Assembly: GCA_028279945.1 (NCBI GenBank)
Contig: JANQMT010000187.1
Location: 1-44,768, forward strand
Direction of reading: 5' to 3'
Source: JAKSCF01 sp028279945
GTDB taxonomy: Bacteria > Bacillota > Clostridia > Peptostreptococcales > JAAYPU01
DNA: 44,768 bases
This document shows positions 15,415 through 23,656 of the stretch, in pieces. A program made the position numbers and the translations under genes. Within the stretch, counting starts at the first letter, position 1, and every line of letters starts with the position of its first letter. The notes beneath the pieces were generated by a model that was given only the letters and a program-made list of their open reading frames with translations, was not told the DNA's origin and searched no databases.

Positions 15415-16227
15415 TTGAGTAAAAATATATTAGATGAGATCAAAATAGTTGAAATACCGGAGAACATTGCAGAGATATTCTCATTAAAAGGACGAACCAG
15501 CGTGATAACCGGAGGCGCATCGGGCCTTGGCGAAGCCATAGCATTAGGTTTAGCTGGCTTCGGATCTGATATAATGCTTCTTGATATGAATGTTCATGGG
15601 TTAGAGCGTGTTAAAAAGAGAATAGATAAGCTAGGGGTTGAATGTAATACTTATCAAGTAGATGTAACCGATATACAATCTATGACCAATGCTCGTGATA
15701 AAATAGTAAAAAATACTTCTGAAATCAATATTTTAATCAATTCAGCCGGGATGAATATTAGAAAGCCTATTTTAGAATTGGAGGTTGATGAGTATAGAAA
15801 AGTTATTGATGTTAATCTAACCGGAACATTCATTTCATGTAAAGTTTTTGGTGAAATAATGGTTAATCAAGGTAAAGGGAGTATCATTAATCTAGCTTCA
15901 ATACATGGTCACATTGCTATGGAGAGGCAAGGGGGATATGCATCAAGTAAAGGGGGAATTATACAGCTAACAAAAGTTCTTGCACTAGAATGGGCGAAAC
16001 ACAACGTTCGTGTAAATGCACTATCTCCTGCTCATCATAAGACACCGCTTGTTGAAGAAATGGTTAAGAATGATGTTTGGTATCATGAGATTGTTTCGAG
16101 AATCCCTTTAGATCGTTTTGGAGAAGCTTATGAAATAATAGGGCCGATAATATTCCTTGCTTCTGACGCATCATCTTTTACGACAGGAATTCCCTTGCTG
16201 ACGGATGGAGGATGGACAGCAATTTAG
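15415..16227 (+). CDS. Short-chain dehydrogenase/reductase 1 (sugar-acid type)
   Basis: A 270-residue NAD(P)-dependent SDR. Motifs: TGGASGLG (32-39) for cofactor, NSAG (109-112), catalytic Ser162, Tyr175 and Lys179 (GGYASSKGG). It has a 20-residue N-terminal extension before the Rossmann fold. The Asp in LLDMN after beta-2 favours NAD. Overall it resembles gluconate 5-dehydrogenase and 2-deoxygluconate 3-dehydrogenase proteins. The start is TTG at 15415, with GAGAAAGGA 9 nt before; no in-frame ATG lies near. It follows dctM in the same operon. Confidence 0.88.
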   Translation: MSKNILDEIKIVEIPENIAEIFSLKGRTSVITGGASGLGEAIALGLAGFGSDIMLLDMNVHGLERVKKRIDKLGVECNTYQVDVTDIQSMTNARDKIVKNTSEINILINSAGMNIRKPILELEVDEYRKVIDVNLTGTFISCKVFGEIMVNQGKGSIINLASIHGHIAMERQGGYASSKGGIIQLTKVLALEWAKHNVRVNALSPAHHKTPLVEEMVKNDVWYHEIVSRIPLDRFGEAYEIIGPIIFLASDASSFTTGIPLLTDGGWTAI

Positions 16228-16256
16228 CAAAAATTTCGTAATTATAGGAGAGCACT

Positions 16257-17021
16257 ATGGATTTGAAATTAAGGGGTAAAGTTGTACTTATAACTGGCTC
16301 TGGAAAAGGAATTGGAAAGGAAATTGCCAAAAAATTCGCTGATGAGGGCGCCAATATTATATTAAATGATATCAATAGAGAGGCATTATCCGTTGCGTAC
16401 GAAGAGCTGTCTCAGTACCCTGTTGATGCATTAGCAGTCCTGGGAAATGTAGCGGATGAATGTGATGCCAGGAGAATGTTTGGCGAAATTAAGGACAGGT
16501 TTAAGGTCATGGATATACTCATCAATAACGCAGCTGTGCTGATGGATAAATCCATTGTGGACATGACGATAAATGAATGGAATCACATTTTTTCTAATAA
16601 CTTAAACTCAATTTTCATAGCAACAAAAGAAGCAATAAAAATAATGAGACCAGAGAATAATCCTGTAATTGTAAATGCAGGTTCTTTCGGACAATTGATA
16701 CCGGCAAATGGATATGGTGCATATAATGCTTCCAAAGCTGCCATTGGGAGCCTGACTCGAACACTAGCAGGAGAATTAAACCCTAGAGGCATCCGTGTTA
16801 CCGGATATATTCCGGGCGTGATTTTGACGGATATTATTCAACCTATGCTAGATACGGAACCTGAACGATTGCTTTCCCAGATATCACTGGGCAGATTAGG
16901 AGATGCCTCTGAGATCGCTAATGGGGTAGTTTTTATATCGTCTGAGGCTGCAGGATATATAAATGGCACCATGATGGAAATTACCGGTGGAAAACTGTGT
17001 GTTCAAAACCCCGGAAGATAA
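16257..17021 (+). CDS. Short-chain dehydrogenase/reductase 2
   Basis: A 254-residue SDR with TGSGKGIG (13-20), NNAA (90-93), catalytic Ser143, Tyr156 and Lys160 (YGAYNASKAA). NDIN after the second strand suggests NAD preference. It is clearly different in sequence from the SDR just upstream, so the pair probably acts on two intermediates or two epimers. It is the last gene of the operon; an inverted repeat follows. Substrate is not deducible from the motifs. Confidence 0.88.
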   Translation: MDLKLRGKVVLITGSGKGIGKEIAKKFADEGANIILNDINREALSVAYEELSQYPVDALAVLGNVADECDARRMFGEIKDRFKVMDILINNAAVLMDKSIVDMTINEWNHIFSNNLNSIFIATKEAIKIMRPENNPVIVNAGSFGQLIPANGYGAYNASKAAIGSLTRTLAGELNPRGIRVTGYIPGVILTDIIQPMLDTEPERLLSQISLGRLGDASEIANGVVFISSEAAGYINGTMMEITGGKLCVQNPGR

Positions 17022-17057
17022 CACAGCGGTATATCATTTTATTTCTATGAAACGGAT

Positions 17058-17113
17058 GGATGTTTTGCCAATGATTGAAACAGGCAAATGTACAAGCATT
17101 AAGCAAAACATCC
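17058..17113. terminator. Inverted repeat after the SDR genes, possible terminator
   Basis: GGATGTTTTGC (17058-17068) and GCAAAACATCC (17103-17113) are perfectly complementary across 34 bases that themselves can pair (TTGCC with GGCAA). The following sequence, CATTGTTTTAAG, is only weakly T-rich. It sits between the convergent SDR and feoB genes. Confidence 0.45.
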
Positions 17114-17200
17114 CATTGTTTTAAGCATTATTTTTTTATCGCCTATACATATATAACACTGATAAACCACTGGGTTGATAGTGGAAGATTTTCAGTTGGA

Positions 17201-19357
17201 TTAAACCAAACCCAATATGCGTGCAGCACTTGCTACCATAAAACAAATCAGTATACCCGTTACTGTAGGTATAATAAAAGATAAAAGTGCCCATTTATTG
17301 CTTTGAGTTTCCTTTCTAATGGTCAATACGGTAGTGCCGCATGGAAAATGCATCAATGAAAATAACATGACACATACTGCTGTCAGCCAAGTCCATCCAT
17401 TGTTTACAAATAGCGTTCTCAATTGGTCTAAGCTTTCAAGTTCCAGCATGCTTCCTGTAGCCATATAACTCATGATCATAATAGGTACAACAATTTCATT
17501 AGCCGGGAAGCCGAGTATAAAAGCCATTAATATATAGCCGTCCATACCAATAAGCCAGGCAAATGGATCAAGAAAGTTGGCACAATGAGTGAGAATACTT
17601 ATGTCGCCAACATAAATATTGGCCAGTATCCATATAATCAATCCGGCAGGAGCAGCAACAACTACTGCACGACCTAAAACGAACAAAGTTCTATCTAATA
17701 TGGAGCGAATAATTACTTGCTTGATTTGGGGTTTACGATACGGAGGGAGTTCTAAAGTAAAAGAGGACGGTAAACCTTTTAAAATAGTTTTAGATAAAAC
17801 TCTTGATATTAACAGAGTCATGACGACTCCTAAAACAATAACACCTGTCAAAATAAAAGTAGAAAGAACAGAATTAAAAGGTCCTGGGGCAATCCCAACA
17901 AAAAACATGGTAATAATGGCAATAAGAGTGGGGAATCTGCCGTTACATGGAACAAAGTTATTGGTAAGAATAGCGATTAATCTCTCTCTGGGCGAGTCGA
18001 TAATTCTACATCCAATAACGCCTGCAGCATTGCAGCCGAATCCCATACACATGGTTAATGCTTGCTTGCCATGTGCGCACGCCTTTTTAAAGAAATTATC
18101 TAAGTTAAAAGCTATCCTTGGCAAATATCCTAAATCTTCAAGGAGTGTAAACAAAGGAAAGAATATAGCCATAGGCGGCAGCATAACAGAGATGACCCAA
18201 GCCAATGTTCTGTAAACGCCTAATACCAAAATACCATGAACCCATCCAGGGGCACTGATTGTATTTAAGAAGAAATAACTGATATGATCTTCTAATGTAA
18301 AGAACATATTTGCTAATGCACCGGAAGGATAGTTAGCACCGGTAATCGTAATCCAAAAGACCAATCCTAAAAGGCCGATCATAATAGGAATACCAAATAT
18401 CCTTGATGTGAGTACATTATCGATTTTTCGGTCTAAAGCGTTGTATTGGTCACTTTTATAGGTTACAACTTTATTATTAATCTCTTCAGCGGTATACACT
18501 AAGTGTGATACGATTTTGTCTCTTAATAATTGTTCATCTATACCCGCTTTTTCAAGATAATCTTTTGCTTCTTCTAATTTAGAAGTAATAGGTTCAATTT
18601 GTGTAATATCATAATTCAAGTATTTATTGAACGCTTCAATTAATGTTGTATCATTATCCAATAATCTTAAAGCTACCCAACGAGGATTCAGCTGATTTTC
18701 TACTACTGTTTTTATAGTAGGTTCAAGAATACCAATAGCGTGTTCTATAGTGCTGTCATAATGGATTTTCATTGGGGTAGGCACTACTTTCTTATGAGTC
18801 ACATCATGTACTGTGCTCATTAAGTTTTCCAGCCCTTCGCCTTTATTGGCACTGGTTCCAATGACAGGAATACCTAATATCTTAGATAACTGATTTAAAT
18901 TGATTTCGATTTTTTTCCTTTTAGCTTCATCCATAAGGTTAACACACATGACTACATTATTAGTGATTTCAATAGTTTGAAGGACTAGATTCAAATTTCT
19001 TTCCAAACAGGTTGCATCTGTTACAATGATGGTGGCATCCGGTTCACCAAAACAGATAAAATTCCTGGCGATCTCTTCTTCAACTGAGTTAGCCATCAGT
19101 GAATAAGTGCCTGGGATATCTACCATAATAAAATTTTTATCTTTATGTAAGCATTTTCCCTGTGCATTGGTGACAGTTTTACCGGGCCAATTGCCTGTAT
19201 GCTGGTTCAAACCTGTCAGGCTGTTGAATACTGTACTTTTTCCTACATTTGGATTACCGGCTAGTGCAACAATTTTATCATCTAAAGAGCCACGATTTGC
19301 AATTTTTAACTCCGTTTCCAAAACACATGCCCCAGTTGACTGGCTTGTAAGTCCCAT
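17201..19357 (-). CDS. feoB: Ferrous iron transport protein FeoB
   Basis: A 718-residue GTPase-coupled Fe(II) importer of the cytoplasmic membrane. The N-terminal G domain has G1 GNPNVGKS (34-41), HTGNWPGKT, G3 DIPGTYSL, G4 NLMDEAKR, then a GDI-like helical region. The membrane part has Gate motifs (LPRIAFNLDNFFKKACAHGKQ..., MGFGCNAAGVIGCRI) with the conserved cysteine in GFGCN. GGGGGA lies 9 nt before the ATG. It is downstream of feoA, separated by a hairpin. Length is normal and no FeoC is present. Confidence 0.97.
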   Translation of the reverse strand: MGLTSQSTGACVLETELKIANRGSLDDKIVALAGNPNVGKSTVFNSLTGLNQHTGNWPGKTVTNAQGKCLHKDKNFIMVDIPGTYSLMANSVEEEIARNFICFGEPDATIIVTDATCLERNLNLVLQTIEITNNVVMCVNLMDEAKRKKIEINLNQLSKILGIPVIGTSANKGEGLENLMSTVHDVTHKKVVPTPMKIHYDSTIEHAIGILEPTIKTVVENQLNPRWVALRLLDNDTTLIEAFNKYLNYDITQIEPITSKLEEAKDYLEKAGIDEQLLRDKIVSHLVYTAEEINNKVVTYKSDQYNALDRKIDNVLTSRIFGIPIMIGLLGLVFWITITGANYPSGALANMFFTLEDHISYFFLNTISAPGWVHGILVLGVYRTLAWVISVMLPPMAIFFPLFTLLEDLGYLPRIAFNLDNFFKKACAHGKQALTMCMGFGCNAAGVIGCRIIDSPRERLIAILTNNFVPCNGRFPTLIAIITMFFVGIAPGPFNSVLSTFILTGVIVLGVVMTLLISRVLSKTILKGLPSSFTLELPPYRKPQIKQVIIRSILDRTLFVLGRAVVVAAPAGLIIWILANIYVGDISILTHCANFLDPFAWLIGMDGYILMAFILGFPANEIVVPIMIMSYMATGSMLELESLDQLRTLFVNNGWTWLTAVCVMLFSLMHFPCGTTVLTIRKETQSNKWALLSFIIPTVTGILICFMVASAARILGLV

Positions 19358-19416
19358 AATGAAACATTCCCCCTTGTATGTTTTTATTGTTTATTATTTT
19401 GTGTTAAAAGATAATA

Positions 19417-19446
19417 GGACGAGATGCATAGCTATATGCCTCGTCC
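19417..19446 (-). promoter_or_regulatory. Hairpin between feoA and feoB
   Basis: GGACGAG (19417-19423) pairs with CTCGTCC (19440-19446), with GCATA/TATGC adding pairs inside. On the coding strand it comes after feoA and about 60 nt before the feoB start, followed by a T-rich TATTATCTTTT. It could be an attenuator or a processing/stability element. Confidence 0.5.
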
Positions 19447-19454
19447 AAATCAAT

Positions 19455-19697
19455 TTACAGTTGTACAAATATTTTACTAGCTTCTTCCGACCGTAAAGCT
19501 ATGACAGCACCTCTAATAAAATAGGCGATAGGATCTCCAGAGGGGCTTTTTTGTAATGCCTCTACTTCTGTATCCGATATAAGTCCAAGATCAAGCATTC
19601 TTCGTCTTGTAATACCATCTGAAGTCAGACACTTGACTTTTGCTTTTTCTCCTAAAGGTAAAAAATTTAACGGAATAGGTTTTATATTTTTATTCAT
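19455..19697 (-). CDS. feoA: FeoA-domain protein
   Basis: An 80-residue SH3-like protein that assists FeoB. It reads PLNFLPLGEKAKVKCL at the start, RRRMLDLGLISDTEVEAL in the middle and GDPIAYFIRGAVIALRSEEA at the end, the usual FeoA pattern. RBS GGAGGTTCATCG is visible on the coding strand. It is the first gene of the feo operon, which is divergent from a DtxR-type regulator. Confidence 0.93.
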   Translation of the reverse strand: MNKNIKPIPLNFLPLGEKAKVKCLTSDGITRRRMLDLGLISDTEVEALQKSPSGDPIAYFIRGAVIALRSEEASKIFVQL

Positions 19698-19740
19698 TAT
19701 CGATGAACCTCCGAGAAATTGATGTAAACAGTAGTCGTTA

Positions 19741-19769
19741 AGTGTAGGGCAATAATTTTTCCCTACACT
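19741..19769. promoter_or_regulatory. Inverted repeat in the feo/dtxR divergent region, possible metal-regulator operator
   Basis: AGTGTAGGG (19741-19749) and CCCTACACT (19761-19769) are perfect inverted repeats with an 11-base AT-rich centre. Its place, 44 bases upstream of feoA and between divergent iron genes, suggests an operator or a feo leader hairpin. It does not match the standard DtxR box. Confidence 0.4.
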
Positions 19770-19788
19770 AACATATGTAAAATAAATT

Positions 19789-19851
19789 AAAAGTGTTACG
19801 AATATATATAAAATAAAGAAAAAGTGTTACGAATATACATAAAATAAAAGA
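19789..19851. repeat. Two tandem copies of a 31-bp AT-rich repeat before the DtxR-type gene
   Basis: AAAAGTGTTACGAATATA (from 19789) recurs 31 bases later (from 19820), each followed by nearly identical AT-rich sequence. The copies lie immediately upstream of the regulator's RBS. They may be duplicated promoter or operator sequence; the GTGTTACGAAT core is shared. Confidence 0.6.
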
Positions 19852-19886
19852 AAAAGTATAAAGAGAGAAAAAAGGATGTGATTGAG

Positions 19887-20363
19887 ATGGGAAATAGAAA
19901 ATTTCATACGGTTCGAGGCTATCAACTTTTGGATCAAGATAGAAAATTATTAACACCTGCATTGGAAGATTATCTGGAAATGATTTATAGAAACAGCTTG
20001 GAGGAAGAATATATTCGTGTGAATAAGCTGGCTGAGCTATTAAACGTAAGAGCTTCTTCAGCATCAAAGATGGTACAGAAGCTAGCTTTGTTAAACTTTG
20101 TTAATTATAAAAAATATGGCATTATATTATTAACAGATGATGGTAAGATGATGGGATCTTTTTTATACCATAGACACAAAACCATTGAAGCTTTCCTTGA
20201 ATTATTAGGAGGAGAAGACATTCTACATCAGACGGAATTAATTGAGCATGATATTAATAACAATACCCTAAAAAAAATAGAAATTATGAATCAATTCTTT
20301 TATGATCATGAAGATATTAAAAGAAAATTTATAGCGTACAAAAATAGAAAAGAAAAAGAATAA
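19887..20363 (+). CDS. DtxR/MntR-family metal-dependent regulator
   Basis: A 158-residue regulator with an N-terminal winged helix (LTPALEDYLEMIYRNSL..., VNKLAELLNVRASSASKMVQKLA) and a metal-binding dimerisation domain (YHRHKTIEAFLELLGGE, ELIEHDINNNTL). It lacks the C-terminal SH3 domain of full DtxR proteins, as in MntR. Divergent placement from feoAB suggests it controls iron uptake. The GTG at 19878 is too close to the AAAGGA RBS, so I start at ATG 19887, 10 nt away. Iron versus manganese is not decided. Confidence 0.88.
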   Translation: MGNRKFHTVRGYQLLDQDRKLLTPALEDYLEMIYRNSLEEEYIRVNKLAELLNVRASSASKMVQKLALLNFVNYKKYGIILLTDDGKMMGSFLYHRHKTIEAFLELLGGEDILHQTELIEHDINNNTLKKIEIMNQFFYDHEDIKRKFIAYKNRKEKE

Positions 20364-20366
20364 AAT

Positions 20367-20408
20367 GGTGTTTTAGCTGACAATTTGTTGAGAAGCCAAC
20401 AAAACACC
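20367..20408. terminator. Bidirectional terminator between the DtxR-type and Fur-type genes
   Basis: TTTGTTG (20384-20390) pairs with CAACAAA (20397-20403), and an outer GGTGTTTT (20367-20374) with AAAACACC (20401-20408) offers an alternative closing stem. It abuts the stop codon of the minus-strand Fur gene and lies between two convergent genes. Confidence 0.6.
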
Positions 20409-20852
20409 TTACTCTTCTTTAGAAGACTGACAGTCGCAACAATATCCGTATAATTCAAGTTTATGATCAGTTAAGATATAATTTTTATCTTTTGATATTT
20501 TTATGAAAATATTTAGTGGACAAAACTCGATGGCTTCAGTTTTACCGCACCCTTTGCATATAATATGGTGATGATGTTCATCAAAACATATGAGTTTATA
20601 TAATGTCACACCATTATCCGTAACAATTTTATATATGAGATTTAATGTCTCTAAAATTTCTAAATTTCTATATACGGTAGACATATTAGTTTTTTGACAG
20701 ATTTCTTGTGCCTTGTAAAATAAATTTTCCACTGAAAGCAGGGTTTTTTGATTAGAATCTAGGACTTGTAATATGGCCTTTCTTTGTTCAGTCACTTTAT
20801 AACCATTGGATTGTATTACTTCTATTAGATCAGTTAATTTCATATCATTCAC
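20409..20852 (-). CDS. Fur-family regulator, probably Zur
   Basis: A 147-residue Fur-family repressor. The DNA-binding half has YKVTEQRKAILQVLDS and STVYRNLEILETLNLIYK; the metal half has FDEHHHHIICKGCGKTEAI and a C-terminal CCDC, giving the two CxxC pairs of the structural zinc site. It is divergent from a zinc-type ABC importer whose promoter has a Fur-family palindrome, so Zur is the most likely type. PerR or Fur cannot be excluded by eye. No copy of that palindrome is evident in its own upstream region. Confidence 0.88.
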   Translation of the reverse strand: MNDMKLTDLIEVIQSNGYKVTEQRKAILQVLDSNQKTLLSVENLFYKAQEICQKTNMSTVYRNLEILETLNLIYKIVTDNGVTLYKLICFDEHHHHIICKGCGKTEAIEFCPLNIFIKISKDKNYILTDHKLELYGYCCDCQSSKEE

Positions 20853-20944
20853 TCCATGATGTATATTAGGGACATATCTATTTTATCATACAAAACATCA
20901 TCAAATATTCAAAATTATAAATATATTATGTAAAAAAAGTATTA

Positions 20945-20972
20945 TTGACAAAGAAAGTGCATATGATAAAAT
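20945..20972 (+). promoter_or_regulatory. Promoter of the zinc uptake operon
   Basis: TTGACA (20945-20950), 16 bases, TAAAAT (20967-20972). The palindromic operator begins 12 bases further on, over the expected start site. Confidence 0.7.
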
Positions 20973-20983
20973 AAAATTGATAA

Positions 20984-20998
20984 TGCAAACTATTTGCA
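20984..20998. promoter_or_regulatory. Probable Zur operator
   Basis: TGCAAA-CTA-TTTGCA is a perfect palindrome with 3-base spacer, directly after the -10 box and just before the TAGGAGG RBS of the binding-protein gene. The neighbouring Fur-family gene makes Zur the expected ligand. The half-sites are not the Bacillus Zur consensus, so assignment rests on position and symmetry. Confidence 0.6.
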
Positions 20999-21012
20999 AT
21001 TAGGAGGGAAAA

Positions 21013-22056
21013 ATGATTTTTAAAAAGGGATGTATTTACATATTGGTGTTGATAGCGATAATAAGTATGAGTAGTTGTACAGTTGAAAATACAGATAAAA
21101 CAGAAGCGAATGCAGTTAGTGAAAGTAAAATAACAGTAGCAGTGTCTATAATTCCACAAGAAACTTTTGTGAAGGCAGTATCCGGCGATTTAGTAGATGT
21201 TGTCACCATGATACCACCAGGACATAGTCCTGCAAATTATCAGCCTACACCGAAGCAAATGGCTAAATTAAGCGAGTCAAAAGTTTATTTTTCTATAGGG
21301 GTTCCTACTGAGGAAGCCAATATTTTGTCTAAGGTAGTAGATTTCAATTCAGAGATAAAGGTCGTTGCTTTGGCAGATATAGTGGAAGAAGTTTATCCAC
21401 ATCGTTATTTTGGTAAAGACGAAATGCATAAACATGATCATGAATGCAGTGGTGATGAAGAAAACCATGATGAATGCCATGATCATGAAGAAAACCATGA
21501 TGAAGACCATGGTCATGAAGAAAACCATGAAGAAGAGCATGATCATGAAGAAACCCACCATCAACACAGCAAAAGAGATCCTCATATTTGGCTTTCACCA
21601 AATCGTGTTAAAGTGATGATTGAAGCCGTAAAAGATGAATTAGTGGAACTAGATCCCAAAAATAAATCGACTTACGAAAAAAATGCTGCCGAATATATTG
21701 CTAAGCTTGATGAAGTCGATAACGAAATTAGAGTTGAATTAAACGAGTTTGAAGGTCAATCATTTATTATATTTCATCCGGCTTTTGGATATTTTGCTGA
21801 TGACTATGGATTAAAAATGGTAACGATAGAAAGCGACGGCAAAAAAGCAACACCTAAAAAAGTACAAGAGGTGATAGATTTTGCCAGAAAAGAAAATATT
21901 AAATTTGTTTTTTATCAAGAAGAATTTGATAATCAACAGGCCGAAACCATAGCCAATGAAATTGAAGGCACAACAGTGAAAGTTGCACCATTAGCTCAAA
22001 ACTATATTGAAAATTTAAGAGACACAAAGAATATGCTGAAAGAGATCTTAAAATAG
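21013..22056 (+). CDS. znuA: ZnuA/AdcA-type metal-binding lipoprotein with His-rich loop
   Basis: A 347-residue cluster A-I binding protein of a zinc ABC importer. Lipobox SSC puts the lipidated Cys at residue 22. Zinc ligands are expected at His71 (PPGHSPANYQP), His191 (DPHIWLSP) and the histidine of FHPAFGYFADDYG. Residues 139-185 are a His/Glu/Asp-rich loop built of HDHEENHDE-like repeats, a known zinc-capturing feature of ZnuA proteins. It is followed by the ATPase and permease genes and preceded by a Fur-family operator. Manganese importers lack such a loop, so zinc is favoured. Confidence 0.95.
   Translation: MIFKKGCIYILVLIAIISMSSCTVENTDKTEANAVSESKITVAVSIIPQETFVKAVSGDLVDVVTMIPPGHSPANYQPTPKQMAKLSESKVYFSIGVPTEEANILSKVVDFNSEIKVVALADIVEEVYPHRYFGKDEMHKHDHECSGDEENHDECHDHEENHDEDHGHEENHEEEHDHEETHHQHSKRDPHIWLSPNRVKVMIEAVKDELVELDPKNKSTYEKNAAEYIAKLDEVDNEIRVELNEFEGQSFIIFHPAFGYFADDYGLKMVTIESDGKKATPKKVQEVIDFARKENIKFVFYQEEFDNQQAETIANEIEGTTVKVAPLAQNYIENLRDTKNMLKEILK
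21456..21560 (+). repeat. Approximately 30-bp tandem repeats encoding the His-rich loop
   Basis: Units resembling CATGATCATGAAGAAAAC recur about three to four times with small changes, encoding HDHEENHDE-type decapeptides. Such in-frame repeats can expand or contract by slippage without breaking the gene. Confidence 0.75.
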
Positions 22057-22070
22057 GGAGGCATTTTCAA

Positions 22071-22808
22071 TTGTATGATATTGAGATAAAAGACTTAAGT
22101 GTTGATTACGGCTCCGTATGTGTTCTCCAAAATATTAATTTAAAGGTGAAAAGTAAAGAGTTTTTAGGCATAATAGGACCCAATGGTGGGGGAAAGACTA
22201 CCTTGCTAAAGGTGATGTTAAGGCAATTAAAGCCTACAATAGGTTCAATTTTTATTAAGAGGGACGAGCCGATTGGCTATGTTCCTCAATTTGCGTTTTT
22301 TGATAGAAGCTTTCCTATTAATGTTTTGGAAGTAATTCTTATGGGTAAATTACCTCCCAAAATTAACCTGTTTCAAAGATATTCTGCCCAAGACAAAACA
22401 GAAGCACAAGAAATTATGAAAATGCTGGGGATTTTAGAATTAAAAAATAGACAGATTTCTCAATTATCAGGAGGACAATTACAAAAGGTGCTTATAGCCA
22501 GGGCTTTAATGACAGATCCTAAAATTCTTTTATTGGATGAACCGACAGCCAGTTTAGATTCTGAATCCAAGAAAGAAATTTATAAAATTTTAAATCAACT
22601 CAATGAAGATAAGACGATACTTATTGTTACTCATGAGATGGAAGATATATTTTTATATGTAGACAGGGTTGTATATGTGAACAAGATTTTAGATGATTAT
22701 GGAAATGATCCAAAGTTAAAGTATGAAAATTTTCAAAAGGCAGTCAATTACCCTGTAGAACTCACTTCAAAAAAACAGATAATTCGTGATGTAGGAGTAT
22801 GGAAATGA
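22071..22808 (+). CDS. znuC: Zinc ABC transporter ATPase (ZnuC type)
   Basis: A 245-residue ATP-binding subunit with Walker A GPNGGGKT, Q-loop YVPQF, signature LSGGQLQK, Walker B ILLLDEP and the H-loop histidine in IVTHEME. The start is TTG at 22071 with GGGAGG 10 nt upstream; the ATG four bases later is out of frame. It couples ATP hydrolysis to transport through the following permease, whose gene overlaps its end by four bases. Confidence 0.94.
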   Translation: MYDIEIKDLSVDYGSVCVLQNINLKVKSKEFLGIIGPNGGGKTTLLKVMLRQLKPTIGSIFIKRDEPIGYVPQFAFFDRSFPINVLEVILMGKLPPKINLFQRYSAQDKTEAQEIMKMLGILELKNRQISQLSGGQLQKVLIARALMTDPKILLLDEPTASLDSESKKEIYKILNQLNEDKTILIVTHEMEDIFLYVDRVVYVNKILDDYGNDPKLKYENFQKAVNYPVELTSKKQIIRDVGVWK

Positions 22809-23623
22809 TTAAAGCATTATTGCAGTATACATTTATTCAAAATGCATGTATAGCTGCTATCTTGGCGAGTATTGTATGCGGTATAATAGGAACCATTATC
22901 ACTCAAAAACGATTGGTTAATATGAGTGGCGGAATAGCACATACATCATTTGGAGGAATTGGTTTAGGATATTTATTAGGGATTGAACCTATAATAGGAG
23001 GTCTTGTATTTTCTGTTTTAGCTTCTTTAGCTATATCGACCATAAGAAGAAAAACAAATACCCATTCGGATACACTAATAGGTATGTTTTGGTCTTTTGG
23101 AATGGCACTGGGCATATTATTTATTGCGCTAACCCCCGGATATCCTCCTGACATGACCTCATATCTATTTGGAGATATTCTTACGGTTTCTTCATTATAT
23201 ATAAAAATGATGTTAATATTAAGCTGCATCATAATTGTCTTTATTACGAATATATTTAATTATTGGAAAGCCTATTTGTTTGACGAAGAATTTACGAAAA
23301 CATTAGGCGTAAATACCTTAAAGCTTGAATACATCTTATTTATTTTGATATCATTAAGTATTGTGACACTTATAAAAGTTGTAGGCATCATATTGGTTAT
23401 TGCATTATTAACCATTCCACCGGCTATAGCTAAATTGTTCACTTATAATCTGAAAAATATGATGGTACTATCCAGCTTATTGGGAGCTGCTTTTAGTATT
23501 AGTGGCTTATTTGTATCTTACCAATATAATATCCCCTCAGGAGCCACCATCATTATATTATCTATAATAGGATATTTTACGACTGCTTTAGTTGTTAAAA
23601 GGCTTAATAAAGTGGTGGCATAG
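22805..23623 (+). CDS. znuB: Zinc ABC transporter permease (ZnuB type)
   Basis: A 272-residue membrane protein of the ABC-3 family with about eight hydrophobic helices. Family signatures are visible in NMSGGIAHTSFGGIGLGY, FGDILTVS and VVGIILVIALLTIPPAIAKLF in parts. The upstream ATG at 22799 is too near the AGGAG RBS, so ATG 22805 is preferred; it gives an ATGA overlap with znuC. Together with the two preceding genes the importer is complete. Confidence 0.93.
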   Translation: MIKALLQYTFIQNACIAAILASIVCGIIGTIITQKRLVNMSGGIAHTSFGGIGLGYLLGIEPIIGGLVFSVLASLAISTIRRKTNTHSDTLIGMFWSFGMALGILFIALTPGYPPDMTSYLFGDILTVSSLYIKMMLILSCIIIVFITNIFNYWKAYLFDEEFTKTLGVNTLKLEYILFILISLSIVTLIKVVGIILVIALLTIPPAIAKLFTYNLKNMMVLSSLLGAAFSISGLFVSYQYNIPSGATIIILSIIGYFTTALVVKRLNKVVA

Positions 23624-23656
23624 AAAGGAATTAACCATTTTTAGGAGACTTATTGT

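Noticed and set aside
17619..18215. 198-codon open frame antisense to feoB
   Set aside because: Lies wholly inside a well-supported FeoB gene, has no RBS and its translation is a low-information mirror of membrane segments.
19107..19496. 129-codon open frame antisense to the feoB start and feoA end
   Set aside because: It spans two real genes and a hairpin on the other strand and has no protein-like motifs.
21344..21616. Several frames over the His-rich repeat of znuA
   Set aside because: They arise from translating the repeat DNA in wrong frames (Met- or Phe/Met-rich peptides).
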